The notes: generated by a model not told the origin, from the letters alone. A stretch of 64,000 bases of DNA from Scatolibacter rhodanostii (GCF_900197595.1 NZ_FZLO01000001.1:1-64000), one strand, 5' to 3'. Positions 53,600 through 63,020 are shown, counted from the first letter of the stretch. Numbers and translations: made by a program.

Positions 53600-53977
53600 T
53601 TATTTGCTTTCTGCTTTCCACAGACCATGTAGGTTGCAGTATTCATAGACAACAAATGGCTCATTTTCTTTGATAACAAAATCGGCAGCAGGTTTGTCTT
53701 CGGGGGTAAGTTCAACTCTCTGGGTGTGTCCTGCTTGAGAAACCATAATCCACTGAATATAATGCTCAGCAGTCATGGGGTGGTCAACATCGCCTACGTT
53801 CACATGTAGCTGGTTGCCGTTCACAGAGAAAACAGGTACATGTTTCTCAGTAGCTGCGTCAGTAGTGTTGGCTGTGAGAAGCTTCATGGGTTGATGACAG
53901 CAAACAAGCTCGCCGCCTCCTTCATTGATTAAACCAACGATGTTTCCGCATACACTGCAACGATAGAATTTTTTCAT
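53600..53977 (-). CDS. dfx: desulfoferrodoxin (superoxide reductase)
   Basis: This 125-residue protein has two iron sites. An N-terminal desulforedoxin centre has four cysteines (FYRCSVCGN and VCCHQP). The C-terminal superoxide reductase centre is formed by His in EKHVPVF, His in DVDHPM and EHYIQW, and the CNLHG Cys-His pair. It reduces superoxide to peroxide without making oxygen, typical of anaerobes. The ATG at 53977 has AAAGGGTG upstream. It runs opposite to its neighbours and has its own promoter. Confidence 0.95.
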   Translation of the reverse strand: MKKFYRCSVCGNIVGLINEGGGELVCCHQPMKLLTANTTDAATEKHVPVFSVNGNQLHVNVGDVDHPMTAEHYIQWIMVSQAGHTQRVELTPEDKPAADFVIKENEPFVVYEYCNLHGLWKAESK

Positions 53978-54034
53978 AATGGTACACCCTTTCATATTTT
54001 CATTTCATTTTCTTGCCCTAATATGGCATTTATT

Positions 54035-54062
54035 ATTATAGCATTTCTTGGGAAAAAGTAAA
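54035..54062 (-). promoter_or_regulatory. promoter of the superoxide reductase gene
   Basis: Minus-strand TTTACT (54062-54057), 16 bases, TATAAT (54040-54035), about 58 bases before the start. No PerR-box match was obvious to me. Confidence 0.6.
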
Positions 54063-54277
54063 GAGGGTCGTTTTAAAGAAAAGATTATCATTTTTATTTT
54101 TTACTTTTCTACAAATTGGAAAGACAATATGAACGCTTGAAAGTGGTTTCTATTTGCCTAACCTGTAGTAAAAAGAAAAATAAAAGCAAACAAATCAACG
54201 CAAGCGAACTTCTTACTAGAAATTTTTATCCAAAAATGTTATACTAAAACCCAACACTAGTTGGAGGAATTGCCATT

Positions 54278-55066
54278 ATGTATGGAGCCATTTTGGGTGA
54301 TATTGCCGGGTCACTGTATGAATTCAGTCGCCCTAAAGGATTCAATCACAAGACAGTTAAACTTTTTGATAGCCTCAGCCGCTATACAGATGATAGTGTT
54401 CTAAGCATTGCCACAAAATATGCGGTTTTAACCGGATGTCCGTATGCCAGAGCGTATTCCAGTTTTGCAAAACGCTATCCGAATGCCGGTTATGGCAATA
54501 TGTTTAGAAATTGGGTCATGAGAAGTTCTTCTAAAGGCTATAACAGCTATGGGAACGGCTCTGCTATGCGCGTTAGCTTTATTGGGGAGCATTTCTCTAC
54601 GCTTGAACTGGTTGAGCGTGAGGCAGAGGTCAGTTCTATGTGTACACATAATCATCCTGAGGGTGTTAAAGCAGCTGTAGTAACAGCAGGGATGATTTAT
54701 CTGGCGCGGCAGGGAGAGAGCAAAAAAGAGCTTTTACGCTATGTGAAAAGCTATGGTTATCAGACCTGTAAGCCACTGTTTTTATACCGCCCATTTTCTA
54801 AGTTTGATACGAGTGCGATGGGCACAATGCCGCTGGTCATCCGGTGTTTCTTTGAGAGTGATGACTGGGAAAGCTGCATGAGAAATGCCCTGAGTGTGCC
54901 TTGCGACACAGATACGGTTGGGTGCATTGCAGGAAGTATAGCAGACGCTTTTTACGGTAAAACCGGTTTTGATGAGATTGAAATTTTAAAACGATATTTA
55001 ATAAAGCCAAGTCAAAACGGGCAGTTTGATACTTATTTGTTTGATTGGGCAACAAAAACCACATAA
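54278..55066 (+). CDS. ADP-ribosylglycohydrolase family protein
   Basis: This 262-residue protein is of the ARH/DraG fold. The dinuclear Mg/Mn ligands are visible in GDIAGSLYE, SRYTDDSVLSIA and PCDTDTVGCIAGSIADAFYG, and GNGSAMRVSFIG and HNHPEGVKAA are family blocks. Such enzymes remove ADP-ribose from proteins, DNA or small molecules. It is followed after 16 bases by a DUF3841-like gene with a strong ribosome site, so they form a pair. It has possible promoter elements (TATACT near 54241). Target unknown. Confidence 0.9.
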   Translation: MYGAILGDIAGSLYEFSRPKGFNHKTVKLFDSLSRYTDDSVLSIATKYAVLTGCPYARAYSSFAKRYPNAGYGNMFRNWVMRSSSKGYNSYGNGSAMRVSFIGEHFSTLELVEREAEVSSMCTHNHPEGVKAAVVTAGMIYLARQGESKKELLRYVKSYGYQTCKPLFLYRPFSKFDTSAMGTMPLVIRCFFESDDWESCMRNALSVPCDTDTVGCIAGSIADAFYGKTGFDEIEILKRYLIKPSQNGQFDTYLFDWATKTT

Positions 55067-55082
55067 CAAGAGGAGAATACAG

Positions 55083-55601
55083 ATGATTGTGCAGACCTAT
55101 CAATCTCAAGCTGTTCTTAAAATATTGAAGCGCGGCGAAATTTACCGAGCAAAGCCCAGTATTTCGTTTCGAGGAGAATATGGGGCACTAATTGAACTAT
55201 TAGAGTTGAAATGTGAATGTCCTATTTTTGGCGTAATAAAAGGCAGAAGACAAAATACAAGCGGAAAAGTTTCTGCTACTGTTAAAATGACTTTAGATGT
55301 ACCAGATAAATTTGTGAAATTGACAGAGTTTGGGGTATGGGCTGATTTTTTGTATACGTATAAATACACTAAACCGGGCAATTACCGAGCTTTAAAAGTA
55401 GATTATGAAGAAATGAGCATTAAACAATATCAAAAGATTCTAACAGAATTAAAAATACAAAAAGACCCCTCTAAATACGAATTCCCGCAAGTTATATTGG
55501 AAAAAATCAATCCGGAATGGCTTAAAAGTTATACAATTTATCATTCGAAACCGTCGGTAAGCGAAAAATGGGAACGATTTTGGAATAAGTTCAGAAAATA
55601 A
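55083..55601 (+). CDS. DUF3841-like protein paired with the ADP-ribosylglycohydrolase
   Basis: This 172-residue soluble protein of unknown function begins MIVQTYQSQAVLKILKRGEIYRA. Later it has KFVKLTEFGVWADFLY, which to my recollection resembles DUF3841 proteins, where a short N-terminal strand plus a D/E-F-x-x-W segment recur. AGAGGAGA sets the ATG at 55083. It is co-transcribed with the ADP-ribosylglycohydrolase, raising the question of whether it adds, senses or is protected by ADP-ribosylation. No catalytic motif can be assigned. The gene is AT-richer than the flanking his genes. Confidence 0.6.
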   Translation: MIVQTYQSQAVLKILKRGEIYRAKPSISFRGEYGALIELLELKCECPIFGVIKGRRQNTSGKVSATVKMTLDVPDKFVKLTEFGVWADFLYTYKYTKPGNYRALKVDYEEMSIKQYQKILTELKIQKDPSKYEFPQVILEKINPEWLKSYTIYHSKPSVSEKWERFWNKFRK

Positions 55602-55652
55602 AACAGTAGAGGCAACCAAGGTAAATAAGGATTTTTAGAAAGGGGAATCCCT

Positions 55653-57149
55653 ATGAAAGTTGGTCAATACATCTTGTCACTCGATCAAGGAACAACTAGT
55701 TCGCGAGCGATTCTGTTTGATGCATGGGGCAGTATTGTGGGTGTTGGGCAAAAGGAATTTACTCAAATTTATCCACAACCAGGTTATGTTGAGCATGATG
55801 CTGTTGAAATTTTAGAAAGCGTTTTGTTTGCCATGCGGCAGGCGGTAGCTCAATCTGGAATTTCAGCCAGAGATATTGCGGCGATTGGAATAACCAATCA
55901 ACGTGAAACGACGGTAGCATGGGATGCTCACACCGGATTGCCGATTTGTAATGCCATTGTTTGGCAGTGCCGACGAACAGCTGCTAAATGTGAAGAGCTC
56001 AAAAAAACGGAATGGGTTGGCTATATTAAAAAAACAACAGGCCTTTTGGTTGATCCTTATTTTTCCGGCACAAAAATGAATTGGATAATGGAAAATATAC
56101 CGACGGCCAAAAAGTTAGCAGAAGAAAATCGGCTTTGCTTTGGTACGATTGATACATGGCTAATTTATGCCTTGACTGACAGAAAAACCTATGTGACAGA
56201 TGTTTCAAATGCTTCTCGCACCATGCTTTTTGACATTCGCAAACTTTGCTGGGACGATAAATTGTTGAATTATTTAGAAATTCCTCGTCAGGCTTTGCCA
56301 AAAGTGGTAGATTCAAGTGGCGTGATCGGGTATTGTGAAGCTGCTGTTTTAGGAGAAGCCATTCCAATTGCAGGTATTGCAGGGGATCAACATGCTGCGC
56401 TATTTGGTCAGTGCTGTTTTGAAAAAGGGATGATTAAGAATACCTATGGAACAGGTTGTTTTGCGTTGATGAATACGGGAACAAAACCGATAGATTCTGA
56501 AAACGGATTATTAACGACAATTGGTTGGAAGATTGGCGACCAAGTTGTTTACGCACTGGAGGGCAGTGCGTTTCATGCTGGTTCGGCAATTAAATGGCTG
56601 AGAGATGAACTGGGAATTATCCAGTCGGCAGCAGAATGTGATCAGCTTGCCGAAACTGTAGAGGACACCGGAGATGTGTGGTTTGTTCCTGCTTTTACAG
56701 GATTGGGCGCACCGTATTGGGATATGTATGCACGAGGTGCTTTGCTGGGGATAACCAGAGGAACATCAAAAGCACATATCTGCCGTGCCGTTTTAGAAAG
56801 CATTGCACATGAAAGTGCAGATTTGCTGCGTCTTTTTGAAGAAGAGACAGGAGAAAAACTTTGTGGATTTCGAGTTGACGGCGGAGCATCTAAAAGTTGG
56901 TTTTTGATGCAGTTTCAGGCAGATATTCTAAAGACAAAAGTAGAGAAACCGTCTTGTTTAGAAACAACAGCTCTTGGTGCAGCAATGCTGGCAGGACTGG
57001 CGGTTGGCGTATGGGAAAATCAAGAGGAATTGTCGTCTATCTGGCAGCTAGGAACTGAATTTTTACCGGATATGCCAGAAGAAAGAAGGAACTATAGGAT
57101 TCAGCGCTGGCATAAAGCGGTGGAGAGAAGTCAAAATTGGGTGGAATAG
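55653..57149 (+). CDS. glpK: glycerol kinase
   Basis: GlpK phosphorylates glycerol to glycerol 3-phosphate. The 498-residue FGGY kinase has SLDQGTTSSRAILFD, TNQRETTVAWD, GIAGDQHAALFGQCCF and the C-terminal DGGASKSWFLMQFQADIL. The segment around CGFRVDGGASKS is the family signature. No glpF, glpD or antiterminator glpP is adjacent. It lies inside the split his cluster and runs into hisH with a 9-base gap, so readthrough into hisHF is likely. AAAGGGG is upstream. Confidence 0.95.
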   Translation: MKVGQYILSLDQGTTSSRAILFDAWGSIVGVGQKEFTQIYPQPGYVEHDAVEILESVLFAMRQAVAQSGISARDIAAIGITNQRETTVAWDAHTGLPICNAIVWQCRRTAAKCEELKKTEWVGYIKKTTGLLVDPYFSGTKMNWIMENIPTAKKLAEENRLCFGTIDTWLIYALTDRKTYVTDVSNASRTMLFDIRKLCWDDKLLNYLEIPRQALPKVVDSSGVIGYCEAAVLGEAIPIAGIAGDQHAALFGQCCFEKGMIKNTYGTGCFALMNTGTKPIDSENGLLTTIGWKIGDQVVYALEGSAFHAGSAIKWLRDELGIIQSAAECDQLAETVEDTGDVWFVPAFTGLGAPYWDMYARGALLGITRGTSKAHICRAVLESIAHESADLLRLFEEETGEKLCGFRVDGGASKSWFLMQFQADILKTKVEKPSCLETTALGAAMLAGLAVGVWENQEELSSIWQLGTEFLPDMPEERRNYRIQRWHKAVERSQNWVE

Positions 57150-57158
57150 GGTGATTTT

Positions 57159-57776
57159 TTGGTAACAGTAATTGATTATGGAGCGGGAAATATTCAAAGC
57201 GTGATGAATGCATTGCGTTTTATCGGTTGTGAAGCGGTGCTGGCAGATGACCCCAAAGCATTAAAAAACAGTAAGGCTGTTCTTTTGCCGGGGGTTGGTT
57301 CATTTGGAGATGCCATGGCGAATCTGAAAAAAAGAGGATTTGCTACGGCTATTCAGGAATGGACGGCAGCCGATAAGCCTTTTTTGGGCATTTGTCTTGG
57401 CATGCAAGTCTTGTTTGAAAGCAGTGAAGAGTCTCCAGGAATAGAAGGGTTGGGAATTTTGAAAGGCAAGTTTAAGAAGTTTCCTGCCAATTTAGGGGTT
57501 AAAGTACCGCATATCGGTTGGAATTCTTTGGACGTCAAAAATGACAGTGGGATTTTTGACGGTCTGCCTGAAAACCCATATGTTTATTTTGTGCACTCCT
57601 ATTATTTGCAAGCAGAAGAACCGATTGTATCGGCACGAGCCGATTATGGGATTCCGTTTGATGCAGCCGTGCAGAAAGGCAACCTCTGGGCATGCCAATT
57701 TCACCCTGAAAAGAGTGGAGAAACAGGTATTGCCATGCTCAAAAATTTCAGTGCTGCCATGAATAGGGAGGGCTAA
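57159..57776 (+). CDS. hisH: imidazole glycerol phosphate synthase, glutaminase subunit
   Basis: HisH hydrolyses glutamine and channels ammonia to HisF. It is a 205-residue class I amidotransferase with the N-terminal [16 protein letters not shown], the nucleophile Cys in [13 protein letters not shown] and the His-x-Glu pair in CQFHPEKSG. The TTG start follows AGGGTGA. It is separated from hisE by more than 4 kb of unrelated genes. hisF begins two bases after its stop. Confidence 0.96.
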   Translation: MVTVIDYGAGNIQSVMNALRFIGCEAVLADDPKALKNSKAVLLPGVGSFGDAMANLKKRGFATAIQEWTAADKPFLGICLGMQVLFESSEESPGIEGLGILKGKFKKFPANLGVKVPHIGWNSLDVKNDSGIFDGLPENPYVYFVHSYYLQAEEPIVSARADYGIPFDAAVQKGNLWACQFHPEKSGETGIAMLKNFSAAMNREG

Positions 57777-57778
57777 TC

Positions 57779-58537
57779 ATGTACGCAAAAAGAATCATTC
57801 CTTGTTTGGATTTAAAGGATGGACGAGTGGTAAAAGGAACTAATTTTGTGGGGCTTCGTGATGCGGGCGATCCTGTTGAAGCGGCTATAGAATATAACAG
57901 GCAAAGTGCCGACGAACTGGTGCTTCTAGATATCACAGCTTCATCAGACAGCCGTGGTATTATGACTGATATTGTTGAAAAAGTGGCACAGAATATTTTC
58001 ATTCCGTTTACAGTGGGCGGTGGTATTCGCACAATTGAAGACTTCACAGAGATTCTGCGTGCTGGAGCAGACAAGGTGTCGGTCAATTCGTCGGCACTGA
58101 AAAATCCTACATTAATTCAAGATGCTGCCTATAAATTTGGCAGTCAATGTGTTGTGGTGGCGATGGATGCCAAACGCACAGCAGACGGAAAATGGACGCT
58201 CTATCTGAATGGTGGGCGAATTGATACCGGCAGAGATGCGGTTGAATGGGCGAGAGAGGTCGAAAAATTGGGAGCAGGTGAAATTCTGCTAACCAGTATG
58301 GACTGCGATGGCACAAAGGCTGGCTATGACTTGGAACTAACAAGAGCCATTTCAGAATCAGTATCATTGCCTGTCATTGCCTCTGGCGGTGCAGGGCAAC
58401 TCTCTCATTTTTCAGAAGTCATCACAGAGGGGAAGGCGGATGCTGTATTAGCGGCTTCTCTATTCCATTTTAAAGAAATCAGTATTCCTGATTTAAAAAT
58501 CTATTTGCAGAATCAGGGGATTTCCGTTAGACAATAA
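57779..58537 (+). CDS. hisF: imidazole glycerol phosphate synthase, cyclase subunit
   Basis: HisF cyclises PRFAR with ammonia to imidazole glycerol phosphate and AICAR. It is a 252-residue TIM barrel. The catalytic Asp residues are in [16 protein letters not shown] and [10 protein letters not shown], and [13 protein letters not shown] and [15 protein letters not shown] bind phosphate. A GGGAGGG site precedes it. With HisH it forms the IGPS heterodimer. Confidence 0.97.
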   Translation: MYAKRIIPCLDLKDGRVVKGTNFVGLRDAGDPVEAAIEYNRQSADELVLLDITASSDSRGIMTDIVEKVAQNIFIPFTVGGGIRTIEDFTEILRAGADKVSVNSSALKNPTLIQDAAYKFGSQCVVVAMDAKRTADGKWTLYLNGGRIDTGRDAVEWAREVEKLGAGEILLTSMDCDGTKAGYDLELTRAISESVSLPVIASGGAGQLSHFSEVITEGKADAVLAASLFHFKEISIPDLKIYLQNQGISVRQ

Positions 58538-58557
58538 CAAAAATCTTAGGTGAACTT

Positions 58558-59199
58558 ATGTCGAATATAAAAAGAAATTACGCAAAAGAGATGGATGCAC
58601 TCATTCAGAAATTTGATGCGGATACAAAACCGAAATTGCTCTTGCATGTGTGCTGTGGTCCTTGTTCCAGTGCGGTGTTAGAGAGCATTGCTTCTCATTT
58701 TGCAATTTATGCACTCTTTTATAACCCCAATATTGCCCCCTACGATGAATTTATGAAACGTAAAAAAGAATTTGTGCGTTTGGTCGGTGAAATGAATTTG
58801 TCTGAGAGTGTCAACATTATATCTTGCGAATATGAAAATGAGAAATTCGAGGAGCTGGCAAAGGGGCTAGAAACCCTTCGAGAAGGGGGAGAGCGCTGCC
58901 ATAAATGTTATGAATTGCGCATGCGCGAGGCAGCACAGAAAGCAAAAGAACTAGGTTGTGACTACTTTACCACAACACTTTCGATTAGTCCCATGAAGAA
59001 TTCGGCAGTACTAAATGAGATTGGTGAACGTTTGGGAGAAGAGTTTGGCATTGCGCATTTACCATCGGATTTTAAGAAGAAAGAGGGCTATAAGCGGTCA
59101 ATTCAATTGTCAAGAGATTACAATCTCTATCGACAAGACTACTGCGGATGTATCTACTCTAAAGCACAAAGGGAGGCAGAATGTCAGAGGACAGAGTAA
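58558..59199 (+). CDS. queH: epoxyqueuosine reductase QueH
   Basis: QueH reduces epoxyqueuosine in tRNA to queuosine and replaces QueG in many anaerobes. The protein is 213 residues. The paired cysteines are in LLLHVCCGPCSSAVLE, with further conserved cysteines in GERCHKCYELRM and QDYCGCIYS, as needed for its iron-sulfur cluster and metal site. It starts 20 bases after hisF and overlaps the SprT-like gene by 19 bases. Confidence 0.93.
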   Translation: MSNIKRNYAKEMDALIQKFDADTKPKLLLHVCCGPCSSAVLESIASHFAIYALFYNPNIAPYDEFMKRKKEFVRLVGEMNLSESVNIISCEYENEKFEELAKGLETLREGGERCHKCYELRMREAAQKAKELGCDYFTTTLSISPMKNSAVLNEIGERLGEEFGIAHLPSDFKKKEGYKRSIQLSRDYNLYRQDYCGCIYSKAQREAECQRTE

Positions 59200-59705
59200 C
59201 CCTCTTGCAAACAGAACTTGATGAAATGCTGTATAAGCAAATTGCTTTTTTAAAGCAGTTAGCCATTCCCATTTCAGAAAAGATAGTGCCGCAAGTCAAG
59301 CTGAATTGGCGTACAAAATCAAGATTAGGTTGTTGTATCAAAAAACAAGACGTTTTTACGATTGAGTTATCAGCAACCTGTTTTAAGCCTGAATTTGTGC
59401 AGATTTATCCTGACTTACCCCAGCAAACTCTTTTGCACGAACTCTTGCATACCTGCCAGGGCTGCTCGAATCATGGCAGACTATGGAAGTACTATGCCAA
59501 TATTGTCAACCAGCAGACAGGTTATAACATCAGTCGAACCGTCAAATATCAAAATGAAGAAAATGAAACCCCAAAAGAATATACATATCTGCTGCAATGC
59601 CAAAACTGCGGACAAAAAATTGGCAGAGAGAAACTTACAAAAGTGATTGCTAAACCTAATTTGTATCGCTGCAAATGCGGGGGCAAGCTGAAGAGAATAA
59701 AGTAA
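59181..59705 (+). CDS. SprT-like zinc metalloprotease-family protein
   Basis: This 174-residue protein has a zincin core, TLLHELLHTCQGCSNHGRLW, giving the HExxH metal ligands and a downstream His. A C-terminal zinc ribbon follows (CQNCGQ and CKCGG), the layout of SprT/Spartan-like proteins. Eukaryotic Spartan degrades DNA-protein crosslinks; bacterial roles are poorly known. GGGAGGC precedes the ATG, which lies inside the end of queH. A very strong terminator follows. Confidence 0.87.
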   Translation: MSEDRVTLLQTELDEMLYKQIAFLKQLAIPISEKIVPQVKLNWRTKSRLGCCIKKQDVFTIELSATCFKPEFVQIYPDLPQQTLLHELLHTCQGCSNHGRLWKYYANIVNQQTGYNISRTVKYQNEENETPKEYTYLLQCQNCGQKIGREKLTKVIAKPNLYRCKCGGKLKRIK

Positions 59706-59753
59706 TATAAAGGGTGAAGCGAAAAGCAGACCAAATCTTTCTCAATCTCGCAG

Positions 59754-59798
59754 AAAAAGATATCCTATGATTCATTAAAATCATAGGATATCTTTTTT
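59754..59798. terminator. strong bidirectional terminator
   Basis: A perfect 19-bp stem (59754-59772 with 59779-59797) has a 6-base loop, with A-run and T-run flanks. It separates the plus-strand his/queH transcript from the converging sugar operon. Confidence 0.95.
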
Positions 59799-59837
59799 AT
59801 TAATTTAGTTAGTGTCTTGCAAAACTCAGTTTATGAA

Positions 59838-60659
59838 TTATTTTTTATAGTCTAGCCAGCTAAAGCTATTGCCAGATTGAACAAATTCTACGGGTACATC
59901 GGGGCCGAATACATCAGGCAACCACTCTACCATGCTTTTCATACCAGGCTCTTCAAGGTTAAAATGTCCCACGTTGAGAACAGCTTTCTTAATACCCAAG
60001 GCGTTGGAATCTTGAATGTACTGTCCTAGTGTCCAGTCAATGATTTCTCCGGGAATAATAAGTTCACAATCAGTTGAGTCAATAAATTTAATTTGTCCCT
60101 TATCCCAATCAGAACCCAAGAAATGGGCAGCAATGCAAACTTTGGTCACTTCCATATCAGGATTACCTAAAAAACGAATTCCGTCAATGTTCATGACTTT
60201 GGCTACATGAGCCGCAACATCTTTTACAGTAGATTTGGGAATGATATATTGAAAACCAAGATGTCCGTCCGTATCTACCGCATAATCTGTCCAACCCAAT
60301 TGTTTGGCTAATCCAGAAAAGACAACATCAGGCTTTTCATTGTGTACACGATCATGATCTCGATATAGAACAATCCCTGTTTCATCAAGCAATTGTTTTT
60401 TTGCCTGATAGACAGCATTGTCTTGTAGCCAATCGGTTTCATCCCAACCGTCAAAGAAAGCCGGTTCATGTCCAAGGATGAAATTGTATCCCATCTCAGC
60501 TGCTTTCTGTATAACAGCAGCTGTGGGGCAACAAGTGACAACAACACCGGTGCATTCTTGGTCAGGATTACCGTATTGTACACCATCACAAGTTCTTCTG
60601 CTTGGGTCAAGGGGACTATGGTGAGCTTCTAACTTCGCAATTACTTCTGAAATTTTCAT
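59838..60659 (-). CDS. Nif3-like dinuclear metal-centre protein
   Basis: This 273-residue NIF3/DUF34 family protein has metal-ligand segments FILGHEPAFFDG near residue 80, YRDHDRVHN, and the C-terminal VLNVGHFNLEEPGMKSMVEW. The usual GTP cyclohydrolase I type 2 annotation is unsupported biochemically. DUF34 proteins are thought to act in metal handling or cofactor repair. ATG 60659 follows AAAGGAA. The middle insertion typical of long NIF3 proteins is short here. It is last in the minus-strand sugar operon. Confidence 0.82.
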   Translation of the reverse strand: MKISEVIAKLEAHHSPLDPSRRTCDGVQYGNPDQECTGVVVTCCPTAAVIQKAAEMGYNFILGHEPAFFDGWDETDWLQDNAVYQAKKQLLDETGIVLYRDHDRVHNEKPDVVFSGLAKQLGWTDYAVDTDGHLGFQYIIPKSTVKDVAAHVAKVMNIDGIRFLGNPDMEVTKVCIAAHFLGSDWDKGQIKFIDSTDCELIIPGEIIDWTLGQYIQDSNALGIKKAVLNVGHFNLEEPGMKSMVEWLPDVFGPDVPVEFVQSGNSFSWLDYKK

Positions 60660-60764
60660 GATCAATTCCTTTCTGCTTACGTAGATAAGCACGAAAATTT
60701 TATTTGGCTTAAAAACTAACAGCCGCAGTAGCAAGGTTTATCCTGCACTGCGACATGGTTTCAC

Positions 60765-61553
60765 TTATACTTTGTTGGGTCCCATTTTTTTATAAACATC
60801 TTTTCTGTCAATCCACTCTAAGAAAGCGGAAACCTCGAGATCCCAAATTGAAAACTCGTGTTCATAATTCGGCAGATCATCATAGCGATATCTCGCACCT
60901 TGCCAATTTTCTTGCAAGAATTGATTGTAGGCAGTGACTTTTTCATATAAGAAATCTTTGTCACCAATGCATAAAAACAAGTCAGGAAGTTTTTTACCAC
61001 TGGCCAATGCATTTTTAGTAGTTTCAATTATATCTACGAAAGGAGGCATATCTGGTTTTTCTTTTTGAAGTGTAAGTAAATCTTTTCCGGCAAAAACGGC
61101 AGGGGAAAAAGCACCAATGGCACTATAACGTTCTGGATTTTCTAGTCCGTGCAATAACGCGCCGTAGCCGCCCATAGAAAGACCGGCAATATAGCGTTCT
61201 TCAGGTTTGCTAGAAACAGGGAAATAGGATTCTACAAAATTTGGTAGCTCATGCTCTAGGAAATCATAATAGTTATCACCTGAGCCAGCGTTCATATATG
61301 CTTTATTGCCAACTGAAAAAGTAACGATGGCAATGCGTTTTTCTTCTGCATAACGGTCAACATTGGTATAACGATGCCATACCATATAATCATTGCCATG
61401 ACCATGAAGAAGGTAAACAACCGGAAATTTTTCGGGTAATTGGTGTGTGTGTTCTTCGTCCATATTACAAGAAGTAAAGGACGGCAGTGTCACGGCTATA
61501 TCTACGCCGTGACAGAGAGAATAAGAAAAGAAATTGCAATGAATCTGTGCCAT
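60765..61553 (-). CDS. esterase D / acetyl-esterase family alpha/beta hydrolase
   Basis: This 262-residue protein has VVYLLHGHGNDYMVWHRYTN (oxyanion area) and the nucleophile Ser in YIAGLSMGGYGALLHGL. LPDLFLCIGDKDFLY carries the probable acid Asp, and NYEHEFSIWD the His. It resembles tributyrin or feruloyl-type esterases that act on acylated sugars. It follows sucrose phosphorylase by 6 bases, suggesting deacylation of imported sugar esters. No signal peptide is visible, so it acts inside the cell. Confidence 0.87.
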   Translation of the reverse strand: MAQIHCNFFSYSLCHGVDIAVTLPSFTSCNMDEEHTHQLPEKFPVVYLLHGHGNDYMVWHRYTNVDRYAEEKRIAIVTFSVGNKAYMNAGSGDNYYDFLEHELPNFVESYFPVSSKPEERYIAGLSMGGYGALLHGLENPERYSAIGAFSPAVFAGKDLLTLQKEKPDMPPFVDIIETTKNALASGKKLPDLFLCIGDKDFLYEKVTAYNQFLQENWQGARYRYDDLPNYEHEFSIWDLEVSAFLEWIDRKDVYKKMGPNKV

Positions 61554-61559
61554 ATTAGT

Positions 61560-63020
61560 TTACTCCTTATTTTCGTTTGTATCAATTGTTTTCATGAAAT
61601 CAGCTGTTCCCGCAGTAATGGTATAGGTTTTCTTTTTAAAGTTTACTCTCAGTTCGGCAATTTCATCACCGTTTTCTCTGCGAATCCACAGTTCTTCTTC
61701 TGAAGAGGGGAGCAAAATAAAAGAGCCATCAAATGCTTTACATTTATTTCTGAATTTCATCAAATCTAACAGCTTGCGAACGACAGGGCGTTTAACTTCT
61801 TCTTCCACTTCTTGTTCAGTGTAGTAGTGTCGGTTGATGTTGCGTCCTTCTTTAGTGGCTTCTAACAATTCAATATCATTTCGGCCAGCTAGCATACCAA
61901 CATAGTATACCTGGGGAATACCAGGGGCAAAAAATTGCACAGCACGGGCAATCAAATAAGCACTGTCATCTTCACCTAAAGCAGAATAGTAAGTGCAGTT
62001 CACTTGATAGATATCAAGATTGTTATAGGTAGCGGTGTTGTATATTTTTTTGACATTGGCACCAAAACGGAAAATATCTTCTTTTGTTTTTTCAATCTCT
62101 TCATCAGGCAGCAAATCTTTTACATCGACAACACCAATACCATCATGGGTATCCAAAGTCGTGAATTGTTTTCTAGGGCAGATTTCTAGCCAATGCTTTA
62201 AATAGGGAGATTGACCATAATAAAGTGCATTAATCAGAAGCATGGGGAGGGCAAAGTCATATACATAATAATCTTTGTCAGCAATTTTCTGCTGCATCGT
62301 GTAGTGTTCATGAATTTCGGGAAGAATCGTAGCGCCATAGGGCTTCACAATTTCAGCCGTTTCATTTAAGAGATCCCAAACCTCGGGCTCAACAAAAAAG
62401 CAGGTAGTATCCGCTCTTTTGGTGGCATAAGCAAAGGCGTCAAGACGAATGATGGCAATACCATATTTAGCCAATCCCTCTAAATTCTCACGCAAAAATT
62501 TCTTTGCTGTTTCAGAAGGGCAGTTAATATCAATTTGTTCTTCGCCAAAGGTACACCATATTTTTTCGGTAGTGCCATCTGCAAATTGAGCATCAATATA
62601 CGGTGCTTTAGGTTTGCGTTTATAAATAATATCAACCTGTTCTTGTGTGGGTTCACCGTTCTCCCAAAAATCCTTATAGCGAATAAAGAGGTCCTTGTAT
62701 TCGGAGTTGTCCTTTTTTTGCAAAAAATCTTTGTAGTATTCACTTTGTGCCGAAATATGATTAATCATATAGTCAGCCATAAGATAATAATCTTCAGATA
62801 AATTGGTGATGTTTGTCCAGTCACCAAAAGACTTATCAACCTCACGATAAGTCATAGGGGCAAACCCTCTATCCCCTGAAGAAGGGAAAAATGGTAAAAG
62901 ATGAACACCGCCAATGGCACTGCCTACATGCTGTTTCAAGATATGATGCAATTCTTCCAAGTTATGGCCCATAGAATCACTGTAGGTAATCAGCATGATT
63001 TGATTCGATAATTTTTTCAT
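61560..63020 (-). CDS. sucrose phosphorylase (GH13 subfamily 18)
   Basis: This enzyme splits sucrose, or a related glucoside, with phosphate to glucose 1-phosphate plus the other sugar. The protein is 486 residues. It starts NQIMLITYSDSMG, has GGVHLLPFFPSSGDRGFAP, nucleophile Asp in AIIRLDAFAYATK, acid/base Glu in ATILPEIHEHY, and TLDTHDGIGVVD. Related members act on glucosylglycerate or sucrose 6-phosphate, so the exact acceptor is not fixed. It is encoded in the middle of the minus-strand sugar operon. Confidence 0.92.
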   Translation of the reverse strand: MKKLSNQIMLITYSDSMGHNLEELHHILKQHVGSAIGGVHLLPFFPSSGDRGFAPMTYREVDKSFGDWTNITNLSEDYYLMADYMINHISAQSEYYKDFLQKKDNSEYKDLFIRYKDFWENGEPTQEQVDIIYKRKPKAPYIDAQFADGTTEKIWCTFGEEQIDINCPSETAKKFLRENLEGLAKYGIAIIRLDAFAYATKRADTTCFFVEPEVWDLLNETAEIVKPYGATILPEIHEHYTMQQKIADKDYYVYDFALPMLLINALYYGQSPYLKHWLEICPRKQFTTLDTHDGIGVVDVKDLLPDEEIEKTKEDIFRFGANVKKIYNTATYNNLDIYQVNCTYYSALGEDDSAYLIARAVQFFAPGIPQVYYVGMLAGRNDIELLEATKEGRNINRHYYTEQEVEEEVKRPVVRKLLDLMKFRNKCKAFDGSFILLPSSEEELWIRRENGDEIAELRVNFKKKTYTITAGTADFMKTIDTNENKE

